Below are positions 25,191 through 33,439 of a DNA stretch of 64,000 nt, in pieces. The notes under the pieces are model-generated. The model did not search any database. It saw nothing but the letters and a program-made list of their open reading frames with translations, and was not told the DNA's origin. The translations under genes and the position numbers were made by a program. The stretch lies in the NCBI GenBank assembly GCA_964602655.1, contig CAZRSF010000028.1:5290-69289 (forward strand), written 5' to 3'. How positions within the stretch are numbered: position 1 is the stretch's first letter; every line of letters begins with the position of its first letter. The DNA comes from Moduliflexus sp964602655. GTDB lineage: Bacteria; Moduliflexota; Moduliflexia; Moduliflexales; Moduliflexaceae.

Positions 25191-25217
25191 CCTCACAGAC
25201 TTTTAACGCCTGTGAGG
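25191..25217. repeat. hairpin family E, divergent copy
   Basis: The imperfect hairpin cctcacagac / gcctgtgagg lies just downstream of the TRAP binding-protein gene (minus strand) and may act as its terminator. Confidence 0.5.
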
Positions 25218-25233
25218 TTGTGAGGGCGAGCGA

Positions 25234-26265
25234 TTATTTCGCGCTGAATGTCGCGATCAAGTCTTGGATCGCTTTGACCGCGTCTGCGCCGGGCAGCCCT
25301 TTGTGCTCGACCTCTTGTTGATATTCGTCAATGACCGGCTGTACGGCCTGTTCCCAACGCTGTTCTTCTTCCGGGGAGAGGGCGTGAATCGTCTTGCCTA
25401 ACTCCGTCACAAATGCGCGACCCGCCAGATCCGCTTCGTCCCAGATGCGTCCATGCACATCCACCCATTCCGCGCCGACTTCGTCGAACACCTTCTGCGC
25501 GTCCGGCGGCAGCGACTCGTATTTCGCTTTGTTCATCACCACGAACATCGTCGAGGTATAACCGAGCGCTTTGCTTTCGATCACATAATCAATCACTTCG
25601 CCCTGTTTCCAGCCCTTCAGGGTCTCAATCGGGCAGAATGTCGCTTCCACGACGCCTTTCTGCAACGCTTCGTATGCGGCGTTCTGCGGCATCGCGACGG
25701 CGGCGGCGCCCAAATATTCGGCGATTTTGGCGCTCAATCCGGTGCAGCGGATTTTCAAGCCTTTCATCTCCTCCAGCGTGTTCACATCTTTTTTCGACGC
25801 CAGGACGCCCGGCCCGTGCGCATGAATTGTCAAGACTTTCACATCCTGCAATTCTTTCGGATTCATTTGTTGGTAATATGCGTACGCCACCTTCGAGGCC
25901 ACCGCGCCGTTCGGATAGCCTAACGGCAGATCCAGCGCCTCCATCAGCGGAAAGCGTCCGCGCGTATAAGAAAAGACCGAATGCCCCATGTCGGAAATGC
26001 CGTCCACCACGCCATCGTAACAGGCTTGCGGTTTGGTCAGCGTTCCGCCCGGAAACACCGTAATTTTCACCTGCCCATTCGTCCGTTTTTCGATTTCTTT
26101 CGCCATCTCGATGCTGGCAATGGCGTGCGGATGCGTCGGCGGGAAAAAGACGCTGAAGGAGAGTTCAATCGGTTCTTCGGCTCGAATTGACGGGGCGCAG
26201 ACGGCGAACAGCGCGGCGCACGCGAAAAGAACCACAAGGCGCGTCAATACAGAAAAAGATTTCAT
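25234..26265 (-). CDS. TRAP transporter substrate-binding protein, DctP family
   Basis: A 343-residue periplasmic protein behind CAGGAGGA. The signal peptide ends about SIRAEE. The DctP fold shows in ELSFSVFFPPTHPH, VKITVFPGGTLTKPQACYDGV, DMGHSVFSYTRGRFP, the GLKIRCTGLSAKIAEYLGAA motif with the Arg that binds the substrate carboxylate, and EATFCPIETLKGW. Such proteins bring C4-dicarboxylates or other organic acids to DctQ/DctM membrane partners. No DctQ or DctM gene lies on either side, so it is an orphan here. Confidence 0.9.
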   Translation of the reverse strand: MKSFSVLTRLVVLFACAALFAVCAPSIRAEEPIELSFSVFFPPTHPHAIASIEMAKEIEKRTNGQVKITVFPGGTLTKPQACYDGVVDGISDMGHSVFSYTRGRFPLMEALDLPLGYPNGAVASKVAYAYYQQMNPKELQDVKVLTIHAHGPGVLASKKDVNTLEEMKGLKIRCTGLSAKIAEYLGAAAVAMPQNAAYEALQKGVVEATFCPIETLKGWKQGEVIDYVIESKALGYTSTMFVVMNKAKYESLPPDAQKVFDEVGAEWVDVHGRIWDEADLAGRAFVTELGKTIHALSPEEEQRWEQAVQPVIDEYQQEVEHKGLPGADAVKAIQDLIATFSAK

Positions 26266-26483
26266 CGGATGTCCTCCTGAAGAAAGCGATCCGGATACGT
26301 CGCTCTGACGCGAACGTTCCAGGATCAGCGAGTGTAATACCAGCGGTGTTCGAATATACCAGCAATCGTCTGACAGACGAACTCCTCTCGGAATGCAGAG
26401 GATTTGTCAATCAAAAATCGCAATTTCTCTGCGAAGCGACGCCTGCGCTTGAGCGAGAATCTTGCGGTTCGACAAATTAAATC
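26266..26483. other. upstream region shared by the TRAP and ilvE genes
   Basis: No gene was seen. It contains one GAACGTTC (26312-26319), but no TTGACA at the 4-nt distance found in the LacI-regulated promoters, so I do not call it an operator. No convincing promoter for the TRAP gene was identified; a minus-strand TTGACA at 26409-26404 lacks a -10. Confidence 0.4.
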
Positions 26484-26535
26484 TTGACAGATGTGTTGTC
26501 CTCTTAAGTAATTACGTAACTGTTTACGTAATTAC
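26484..26535 (+). promoter_or_regulatory. ilvE promoter with a 12-bp palindrome
   Basis: TTGACA (26484-26489), 17 bp, then AGTAAT (26507-26512). Overlapping the -10 and start region is the perfect inverted repeat GTAATTACGTAA (26508-26519) / TTACGTAATTAC (26524-26535) with loop CTGT, well placed for a dimeric repressor. Confidence 0.55.
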
Positions 26536-26636
26536 AAGAATACTGGTATAGGAGAGTTAAGCTTTAATACGCCCTGTCAGGGGGTTCAACCCTGACAACG
26601 ATTCAGTTCGCGGCACATGATGAGGAGAATGGATGT

Positions 26637-27665
26637 ATGGAAAAAGTCAATCTTGATTGGACGCAGATCGGGTTCGAATATCGCAAAACAGATATGCGCT
26701 ATATTGCATATTATCAGGACGGCGCATGGGATGGCGGTCGTTTAGACAGTGGGAATACCATTACGATTCACGAAGGCTCGCAGGCGCTTCACTACGGACA
26801 GTCGTGTTTCGAAGGCTTAAAAGCGCAAACGGCGAAAGATGGGCGCGTACTGCTGTTCCGCCCGGATCAAAACGCCAAACGGTTGAACAACAGCGCGCGG
26901 TCATTGCTGATGGTTGACGTCCCGGAACCGATGTTTCTCCAGGCGTGTCATGATGTGGTCAAGGCCAACCTGCGCTGGGTGCCGCCGTATGGTTCCGGCG
27001 CGTCGCTGTATCTGCGCCCCTATCTGTTCGGGCATGGCGAGAATATCGGTTTGAAACCGGCCAGGCAGTATATCTTTTCGATTTTTGTCTGCCCGGTCGG
27101 CCCGTATTTCAAAGACGGCTTTGCGCCGATTGCCCTGACCACGACGGACTATGACCGCGCCGCCCCGAAAGGCACAGGCGCAGCGAAGGTCGGCGGGAAT
27201 TACGCGGCCAGTTTTCTGCCGCATGAACTTGCCGTGAAGGCCGGATTTACGGATTGCATCTATCTTGATCCGAAAACCCATGCCTATATTGACGAAGTCG
27301 GCACCTCGAATTTTTTCGGCATCACAAAAGACGGCGTGTTCGTCACCCCGAAATCGCCTTCCATTCTGCCGAGCATTACGAAATTTTCGCTGATGCACAT
27401 TGCGAAGGCATACTTCGGGATGCCGGTCGAAGAACGCCCGGTCTCGATTGAGCGCCTCGATGAATTCGCCGAAGCCGGCGCATGCGGAACGGCGGCAGTG
27501 ATTACGCCGATTGGCAGCATTGTGCATCACGGTCATCGGCATACGTTTTATGGCGATGGCACAGCCGCTGGCCCGGTCACGACAAAATTGTACGAGACGC
27601 TCACCGGGATTCAGCGCGGCGAGATTGACGCGCCGGATGGCTGGCTTATGGACGTGGCCGCCTGA
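26637..27665 (+). CDS. ilvE: branched-chain amino acid aminotransferase
   Basis: A 342-residue PLP enzyme of fold type IV with GATGAGGAGA upstream. Key elements are EGSQALHYGQSCFEGLKAQ, FRPDQNAKRLNNSARSL, the PLP lysine Lys184 in GAAKVGGNYAAS, YIDEVGTSNFFGI, and the closing EAGACGTAAVITPIGSI. The length and the GQSCFEGLKA form are those of the IlvE subgroup close to eukaryotic BCAT. It exchanges amino groups between glutamate and the 2-keto acids of Val, Leu and Ile. It is a single-gene unit with its own promoter. Confidence 0.92.
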   Translation: MEKVNLDWTQIGFEYRKTDMRYIAYYQDGAWDGGRLDSGNTITIHEGSQALHYGQSCFEGLKAQTAKDGRVLLFRPDQNAKRLNNSARSLLMVDVPEPMFLQACHDVVKANLRWVPPYGSGASLYLRPYLFGHGENIGLKPARQYIFSIFVCPVGPYFKDGFAPIALTTTDYDRAAPKGTGAAKVGGNYAASFLPHELAVKAGFTDCIYLDPKTHAYIDEVGTSNFFGITKDGVFVTPKSPSILPSITKFSLMHIAKAYFGMPVEERPVSIERLDEFAEAGACGTAAVITPIGSIVHHGHRHTFYGDGTAAGPVTTKLYETLTGIQRGEIDAPDGWLMDVAA

Positions 27666-27693
27666 GCGCCGACGCAAACCGATGTTCGTGCTC

Positions 27694-27720
27694 CTCGTTC
27701 CACGCTCTGCGTGGAACGAG
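27694..27720. repeat. hairpin ctcgttccacgctctgcgtggaacgag
   Basis: A 12-bp perfect stem follows ilvE by 28 bases. Similar cgttccacgc/gcgtggaacg hairpins are widely scattered in other bacterial genomes. It may end ilvE transcription but lacks a T-run. Confidence 0.65.
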
Positions 27721-27730
27721 AATTAGGGCG

Positions 27731-28145
27731 GCTGTTAAGTTCTGTAATTGCGAGGAGCGATAGCGACGAAGCAATCTCGTGAATATCACCGGATTGCTTC
27801 GTCGTTGTCACTCCTCGCAATGACAGGCATGTTCACGAGAACGTAACAACCTTGTCCCTGCCAGGCTTCGAAACGCTGGCAAGGGCGGTATGTATTTTTC
27901 ATGACCTCATCAAAATCAAATAAACGACATTATCTTGTAAACGAAAGAGGCCGTGAGACGACTATTGATGCGAGCGTTGATTTTGCTACGTCCTGCCAGA
28001 GTTTTAACCCAGGGCTGTTACGTTCTGTCATGGCGAGGAGCGTCAGCGACGAAGCCATCCCGTCGTTCTTACGAGATGGCTTCGTCGCTGACGCTCCTCG
28101 CCATGACAGCGTTTCGTTAGAACGTAACAGCCCTGCCTGACAGGG
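27731..28145. repeat. two nested family B palindromes
   Basis: The first has arms gtaattgcgaggagcgatag... (27744-27776) and the complement at 27792-27824. The second (28011-28134) has outer arms agggctgttacgttct / agaacgtaacagccct around an inner family B pair (28027-28059 with 28075-28107), in which both arms carry the same substitutions. Between them (27825-28010) lie a degenerate ccctgccagg hairpin and a short frame with no family resemblance; no gene is called in 27666-28234. Confidence 0.85.
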
Positions 28146-28234
28146 CTGAAGCGCAACCATATTAATTTTTTATATTCGTATCAATATTGAGGTATCGGTC
28201 AATTGAAAGATCATCCTGATGTCACGCTGAATAT

Positions 28235-29560
28235 ATGAAACCTGTAATTTTATGTGTTGACGACGAGAAAATTATTCTCAGCAGTTTAAAAGAACAACTC
28301 AAACGGCATTTTGGCAGCGCCTATCACATTGAAACCGTTGAAAGCGGCGAAGAAGCGTTAGAAGTTGTCGGCGAATTTGCGGAACGGACGGTCGAATTGC
28401 CGATTGTCATCGCCGATCAGATCATGCCCGGCATGAAGGGAGATGAACTGCTCAAAGCCATTCATCTGCTCCTGCCCAAGACCCTGAAGATCATGCTGAC
28501 CGGACAGGCGAACGCCGATGCCGTCGGCAACGCGGTCAATCATGCCCGCCTGTACCGATACATCGCCAAACCCTGGGAACCGACCGATTTGTCGCTGACC
28601 ATTACCGAAGCATTACGCAGTTATTTTCAAGAGAAAAAAGTCGAAGAGCAGAATACGGCCTTACAGAAAATGAATGCCGAATTGGAGCAGATGAATCAGG
28701 CGTATGAACGCTTTGTGCCGAAAGAATTTTTGCAATTGTTAGAGAAACGCAGTATCCTCGATGTCCGCTTAGGCGATCAGGTGCAGCAGGACATGACCAT
28801 CCTCTTTTCCGATATTCGCGGGTTTACGTCCTTGTCGGAGAAAATGACCCCGGATGATAATTTTCGGTTTATTAACGCCTATTTAGGCCAGATGGGGCCG
28901 ATTGTGCGCGAGTATCACGGCGTCATCGATAAATTCTTAGGGGACGGCATTATGGCGCTGTTTCAGAAAAAAGCGGATCATGCCGTGCAAGCCGCGATTC
29001 GCATGTTGCAGACGCTCAAGGACTACAATCAGGAACGCGCGAAACACGACCGCGCCCCGGTGCATATCGGGATCGGCATCAATACCGGCACCTTGATGTT
29101 AGGCATTATCGGCGAACAAGGCCGTATGGACGGCACCGTCATTTCCGATTCCGTCAACTTAGCCGCGCGCCTCGAGGGATTGACCAAAGTCTTCGGCGCG
29201 TCCCTGCTCATCAGCGAACATTGCTTGAATGCGCTTGAACATCGGGAGAGTTATTATTCGCGCTTTTTGGGCAAGGTGCAAGTCAAAGGCAAAAATACCA
29301 TCGTCTCGGTCTTCGAAATTTATAACGGCGATGCTGAACCGGAAATCGCCCTGAAACTCAAAACAAAGCCGTTGTTCGAAGACGGCCTGAATCACTATTT
29401 CGACAAAGAGTTCGCCGAAGCCGCCGTCTTATTCAAGAATGTGCTGAAAGACCATCCGACCGATAAAACCGCCCGACTGTATCTTGAACGTTCCGCCCAG
29501 TATCTTGTGCAAGGCGTTCTGGACACATGGCAAGGAGTCGAGGCGATTGAATATAAATAG
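28235..29560 (+). CDS. REC-class III adenylate/guanylate cyclase
   Basis: A 441-residue soluble protein. The REC domain (1-125) has D9-D10, phospho-Asp61 in IADQIMPG and K112-type KPW. A coiled coil (about 140-165) leads to a class III cyclase domain (about 185-345): TILFSDIRGFTSLSEKM and FLGDGIMALF hold the two metal Asp residues, IDKFLGD has the purine-selecting Lys, and SDSVNLAARLEGL has the transition-state Asn and Arg. All catalytic residues are present, so it should make cAMP. A C-terminal helical tail (FEDGLNHYFDKEFAEAAVLFK) looks TPR-like. It opens the co-oriented signalling cluster. Confidence 0.9.
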   Translation: MKPVILCVDDEKIILSSLKEQLKRHFGSAYHIETVESGEEALEVVGEFAERTVELPIVIADQIMPGMKGDELLKAIHLLLPKTLKIMLTGQANADAVGNAVNHARLYRYIAKPWEPTDLSLTITEALRSYFQEKKVEEQNTALQKMNAELEQMNQAYERFVPKEFLQLLEKRSILDVRLGDQVQQDMTILFSDIRGFTSLSEKMTPDDNFRFINAYLGQMGPIVREYHGVIDKFLGDGIMALFQKKADHAVQAAIRMLQTLKDYNQERAKHDRAPVHIGIGINTGTLMLGIIGEQGRMDGTVISDSVNLAARLEGLTKVFGASLLISEHCLNALEHRESYYSRFLGKVQVKGKNTIVSVFEIYNGDAEPEIALKLKTKPLFEDGLNHYFDKEFAEAAVLFKNVLKDHPTDKTARLYLERSAQYLVQGVLDTWQGVEAIEYK

Positions 29561-29581
29561 ACTGTAAAGGAGTGTTCGTGC

Positions 29582-32500
29582 ATGAACGTCTGGTTGAAAC
29601 GCATATTCATGTTTGTCTGCGTGTTTGCGCTGCTCGATGCCATTGTGATTCGTGGCTTGTACCGGAGCTTGCAAAACAAACGAGAGGAATATTTTACAAA
29701 AGAGATCAACGAACTGAAAATTGCCTATAGCGCGATTACGAGAACGTATGACATCAATGCGCAGGGATTTTATCATAAATTGATGGACGTGCCCGAAGTG
29801 GCCGTCAGCCTTGAACAGGCGGCCACTGTTGATGCGCGCCATCAGGCCGCATTGCGCGCGTTGCTCTACTACCAACTGAGTTCGACCTACCGCCAATTTC
29901 AACAACAGCAAGTCGCGTTGTTGAGTTTTTATCTCCCCGACAGCACGCCGTTGCTGAAGATGAATTCCCCCCTGCTTTCAGGCGACTATCTGCCAGAATC
30001 TCGCGCATCCATCCGAACCGTGATGCGAAGCCGACAAGAGCTTTCGGGAATGGAAAGCGTGGATGGCTTCGTCGGGTATCGGTATCTGCTGCCGGTTCAG
30101 TCGAAAAATCAACTGTTGGGCGGCATCGAAATCGGCTTAGCGCTCCCGGATATCGAAGAGCAAATGCAAAACTTGCTGATGCGTCAATTCGTGTTCCTCA
30201 TCAAGCGCGATGTACAGGAACAGACGGGGCTTCATGGCAATTTCGCGCCAAGCGAACTCAGCGATGCGTATCTCGTCTCTCAAGAGAACTTGTGGATTTC
30301 CGACACCATCAAACATTATATTGAGAAATATGATGTTGAGAAAAAAGACATTGCAGAAACGGTGGCAGACGTCAAACAATACATCAAAGACAAAGCCGCG
30401 CCGGGAATTGCCGCGCAAAAAAGCTTCGCCATCGCGTTGAAACCCGCGTTGATGGTGCATGACAACCAAAATTTCGTGGTGGCGTTTCTACCGATTGCGG
30501 ATATGAACGGCAAACATCTCGCGTATTTGGTCTCGCATCGTTCGGATAGCACGCTCGACAGCTTCAGCGAGGCGTTTTTTCTCAAAGCGCTGATCGCGAG
30601 TTGCGTGTTGTTGTTCGTGATGATTTTTGTGTACCAGATCAAGCGCAGCCGCAAGATGATCTTGAACAGTCGCGACCGTTTGCAAGGGATTACGGACAAC
30701 ATGTTCGAAGGTTTATGCGTGTTGGACGAGCATCATCATATCACCTTCGTCAATCCGGCGGCAGAGCGGCTGTTGGGGTATTCGCGCAAAGAACTGCTGA
30801 CGCGAACGCTGCATCATCTCCTTGAACATGAACTGAACGACTGCGTCACGTCGGACGCCGCCTGTACGGTCTGCGACGCCATCGAAACCGGTCGCGTGTA
30901 TCAGTCCGACGATTTAGTGTTAGTGACGCGAGATCGTCGGTTTTTCCCGGCGAATTTGACCGTGACGCCGTTGATAGACAAACCCGGCAAACGCACCGGT
31001 TCCATCGTCGTCTTTCAGGATATTACGGAACACAAACAGGCAGATGTGGCGTTGAAGAAAAGCGAGGCGTATAACCGCTTGATTATCGAAACGATGAGCG
31101 AAGGGCTGGCCACGTTCGACAGCAACGCGCGCTTGCTGTATGTGAATACGCAATTTTGCCACATGTTCGGCCTTCGCCGGGAGGAATTGATCGGAAGCGT
31201 CTTTTTTGAGTATATGGATGCCAGGAATCGCGACACGATTCTTCGGGATATTGCCGAATTCCAGCGCACCGGCATCCAGGCCGCGCCGTATGAGTTGGAA
31301 TGGCAGCGGCAGGATGGCCGTCGGTTCGTGACGCTGACTGCGCCGCAAGCCTTTCGTGATGATCACGGTCAGTATGCTGGCGGCGTGGTCGTCATGACCG
31401 ATATCACGCCCCTCAAAGAGGTCGAAGATAAACTTCGCGAAGCCAACACCTTCACAGAATCCATCTTGCAAAATGTGCCGGAAGTGATCTTTTCCCTCGA
31501 TCAGGAGATGTGTTTGACGTATATCAGCCCGAAATGCGAGCAGGTGTTCGGCTATACCGCGCAAGAATTTCTCCAGACCCCCGGACTGTTGAAAGAAATG
31601 ATTTTCGCAGAGGATCGCGCGCTCTTTTGTTCCGCGCAAGATGCCTTGCGTATGGGGCAAGTATCGTCAGTCGAATTGCGCATCATCAAAAAGAATGGCG
31701 AGATCATCTGGACGCATAAATCGTCCACGCCGACGCTTGACGCCGAGGGGAGTCTCGTTCGCGTGGATTCCAGCATGTATGACATCAGCGACCTGAAAAA
31801 AGCCGAATACGCGCTGTCCGAAGAACGGAATTTATTGCGCACCTTGCTGAATGCCATTCCTGATGCGGTTTACATGAAAAATACGAACGGGCAGTATGTT
31901 ATGGTGAATACCGCCTTTGCGCAGTTGTTCGGCAAACGCCACGTGAGCGATCTCGTCGGACTTGTCACGGCAGATTTGCTTTCCGAGTATCAGGCAAAGC
32001 AGATGGATACGTTAGAACAGACGACTCTTCTTACCGGACGTCCGGTCGTTTCAGAAGAAATTTTGCTGACCATCAACCAGCAGGACGCCTGGTTTTTGAA
32101 AACTACCGTCGCTGTTCGTAATGATACTGGTGAGATTGTTGGCCTGCTCGGCATCAATCGCGATATTACGGAGCGCAAACGGGCGGAAGAAGTGCTGGTG
32201 GATATGAATATCGAATTGAAAGAAACGCTGGATAACCTGAAACGCACGCAATCGCAGCTTATTCAGTCGGAAAAGATGGCCGCGCTCGGCCAATTGATTG
32301 CCGGAGTCGCGCATGAAATCAACACGCCGCTCGGCGCAATTCGCGCGTCTATCGGGAATATTGCCAACGCCCTCAGCGAAACGCTTTCCCAGTTGCCCCG
32401 ACTGCTGTCAACCTTATCGTCAGAAGAACAATCCGTCTTTTTCGCCTTCGTCGAACGCGCGGCGCAGAAAAAATCGCATGCGACCTCGCGCGAAGAACGC

Positions 32501-33241
32501 CAACTGAAGCGCCAACTGCGTCAGGAATTGGAAACGCATCGGCTTGAGGATGTTGATATTCTGGCGGATATGTTTATCGATATCGGTATCTATGATGATG
32601 TCGCCGCCTATTTGCCGATCTTTCAACGGCCTGATGCGGTCAACGTGTTGCAAATCGCCTATAATTTGGCCGCGCAGCAGCACAACAGCGACAATATTGC
32701 GACTGCTGTGGAACGCGCCTCCAAAATCGTCTTCGCATTAAAAAGCTATGCCCACTTCGATCATTCCGGTGAAATGGCTTCGATCAATCTCGCCGAAGAA
32801 ATCGAGGTGGTCCTCACGCTCTATTACAACCAATTGAAGCACGGAATCGAAGTGATCAAGCGGTATCGCGACATTCCGCCGGTGCGCTGCTACCCCGATG
32901 AATTGAATCAGGTCTGGACGAACCTGATTCATAACGCCGTGCAGGCGATGGATGGGCGTGGCACGCTCGAAATCGGCGTGGCGCAGCAGGATGGGCATGT
33001 CGTCGTGGAGATTACCGATTCCGGCTGCGGCATCCCCGAAAGCATCCGCGAGCGCATTTTCGAGCCGTTCTTCACCACCAAGCCGTCGGGCGAAGGCAGC
33101 GGATTGGGATTGGATATTGTCAAAAAAATTCTTGAAAAACATCAAGGAACGATTCAGGTCGAAAGCCGACCGGGTAGGACGACATTCAGCGTCTTTCTGC
33201 CGATTGTTGGCGCGGACGATGCGTCGTCGGCATCAATGTGA
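29582..33241 (+). CDS. multi-PAS sensor histidine kinase with core insertion (kinase 1)
   Basis: A 1219-residue membrane sensor starting 21 bases after the cyclase gene, behind AAAGGAG. Order: TM1 (about 6-24), a large extracellular helical/Cache-like region (25-330), TM2 (about 333-353), four PAS domains (from about 365, 495, 620 and 755), a coiled coil, the phospho-acceptor His911 in GVAHEINTPLGAI, and an HATPase domain with N-box Asn1118, G1 DSGCGIP and G2 GEGSGLGL. The His-to-Asn distance is 207 residues because an extra helical block (SREERQLKRQLRQELE, then DMFIDIGIYDD) sits between the dimerisation helices. It has no receiver domain of its own. Confidence 0.9.
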   Translation: MNVWLKRIFMFVCVFALLDAIVIRGLYRSLQNKREEYFTKEINELKIAYSAITRTYDINAQGFYHKLMDVPEVAVSLEQAATVDARHQAALRALLYYQLSSTYRQFQQQQVALLSFYLPDSTPLLKMNSPLLSGDYLPESRASIRTVMRSRQELSGMESVDGFVGYRYLLPVQSKNQLLGGIEIGLALPDIEEQMQNLLMRQFVFLIKRDVQEQTGLHGNFAPSELSDAYLVSQENLWISDTIKHYIEKYDVEKKDIAETVADVKQYIKDKAAPGIAAQKSFAIALKPALMVHDNQNFVVAFLPIADMNGKHLAYLVSHRSDSTLDSFSEAFFLKALIASCVLLFVMIFVYQIKRSRKMILNSRDRLQGITDNMFEGLCVLDEHHHITFVNPAAERLLGYSRKELLTRTLHHLLEHELNDCVTSDAACTVCDAIETGRVYQSDDLVLVTRDRRFFPANLTVTPLIDKPGKRTGSIVVFQDITEHKQADVALKKSEAYNRLIIETMSEGLATFDSNARLLYVNTQFCHMFGLRREELIGSVFFEYMDARNRDTILRDIAEFQRTGIQAAPYELEWQRQDGRRFVTLTAPQAFRDDHGQYAGGVVVMTDITPLKEVEDKLREANTFTESILQNVPEVIFSLDQEMCLTYISPKCEQVFGYTAQEFLQTPGLLKEMIFAEDRALFCSAQDALRMGQVSSVELRIIKKNGEIIWTHKSSTPTLDAEGSLVRVDSSMYDISDLKKAEYALSEERNLLRTLLNAIPDAVYMKNTNGQYVMVNTAFAQLFGKRHVSDLVGLVTADLLSEYQAKQMDTLEQTTLLTGRPVVSEEILLTINQQDAWFLKTTVAVRNDTGEIVGLLGINRDITERKRAEEVLVDMNIELKETLDNLKRTQSQLIQSEKMAALGQLIAGVAHEINTPLGAIRASIGNIANALSETLSQLPRLLSTLSSEEQSVFFAFVERAAQKKSHATSREERQLKRQLRQELETHRLEDVDILADMFIDIGIYDDVAAYLPIFQRPDAVNVLQIAYNLAAQQHNSDNIATAVERASKIVFALKSYAHFDHSGEMASINLAEEIEVVLTLYYNQLKHGIEVIKRYRDIPPVRCYPDELNQVWTNLIHNAVQAMDGRGTLEIGVAQQDGHVVVEITDSGCGIPESIRERIFEPFFTTKPSGEGSGLGLDIVKKILEKHQGTIQVESRPGRTTFSVFLPIVGADDASSASM

Positions 33242-33439
33242 AATGCTGTTTTCATGCGATGGGTCGCGTTGCCCCAACCCTGGCAGGGTTTTCGCAGCGG
33301 CATTGACGCGATCTGAGGAGCGCAAAAGCGCAGCTTTTGCCGTCAAAGCTTCGCGTTGAGACTCCTTCGTTATGTTCAATGGAAATGAAATAGTGCTTGT
33401 ATTTATTTACGTACCGTTAACGAGTTCCGTATAAACATT

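Noticed and set aside
24698..25217. A complete IS element between the importer and the TRAP gene
   Set aside because: No transposase domain remains; there is only the Rpn tail and palindromic repeats, and no terminal inverted repeats bounding both.
25413..26063. 216-codon plus-strand frame opposite the TRAP gene
   Set aside because: Low-complexity Pro/Arg/Ser composition; antisense shadow of a clear DctP gene.
26312..26319. GAACGTTC upstream of the TRAP gene as a fourth LacI operator
   Set aside because: No TTGACA lies 4 nt away on either strand, unlike the three accepted sites. One chance copy of an 8-bp palindrome is expected in a window of this size.
27901..28140. 79-codon frame in the ilvE-cyclase gap
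   Set aside because: Its second half is encoded by the family B palindrome, it has no ribosome-binding site, and no family is recognisable.
27694..28145. CRISPR-like array in the repeat-rich gap
   Set aside because: The repeats are palindromes in opposite orientations with no regular spacers; no cas gene is nearby.
29486..29493. Another GAACGTTC
   Set aside because: It lies inside the cyclase coding region with no promoter.
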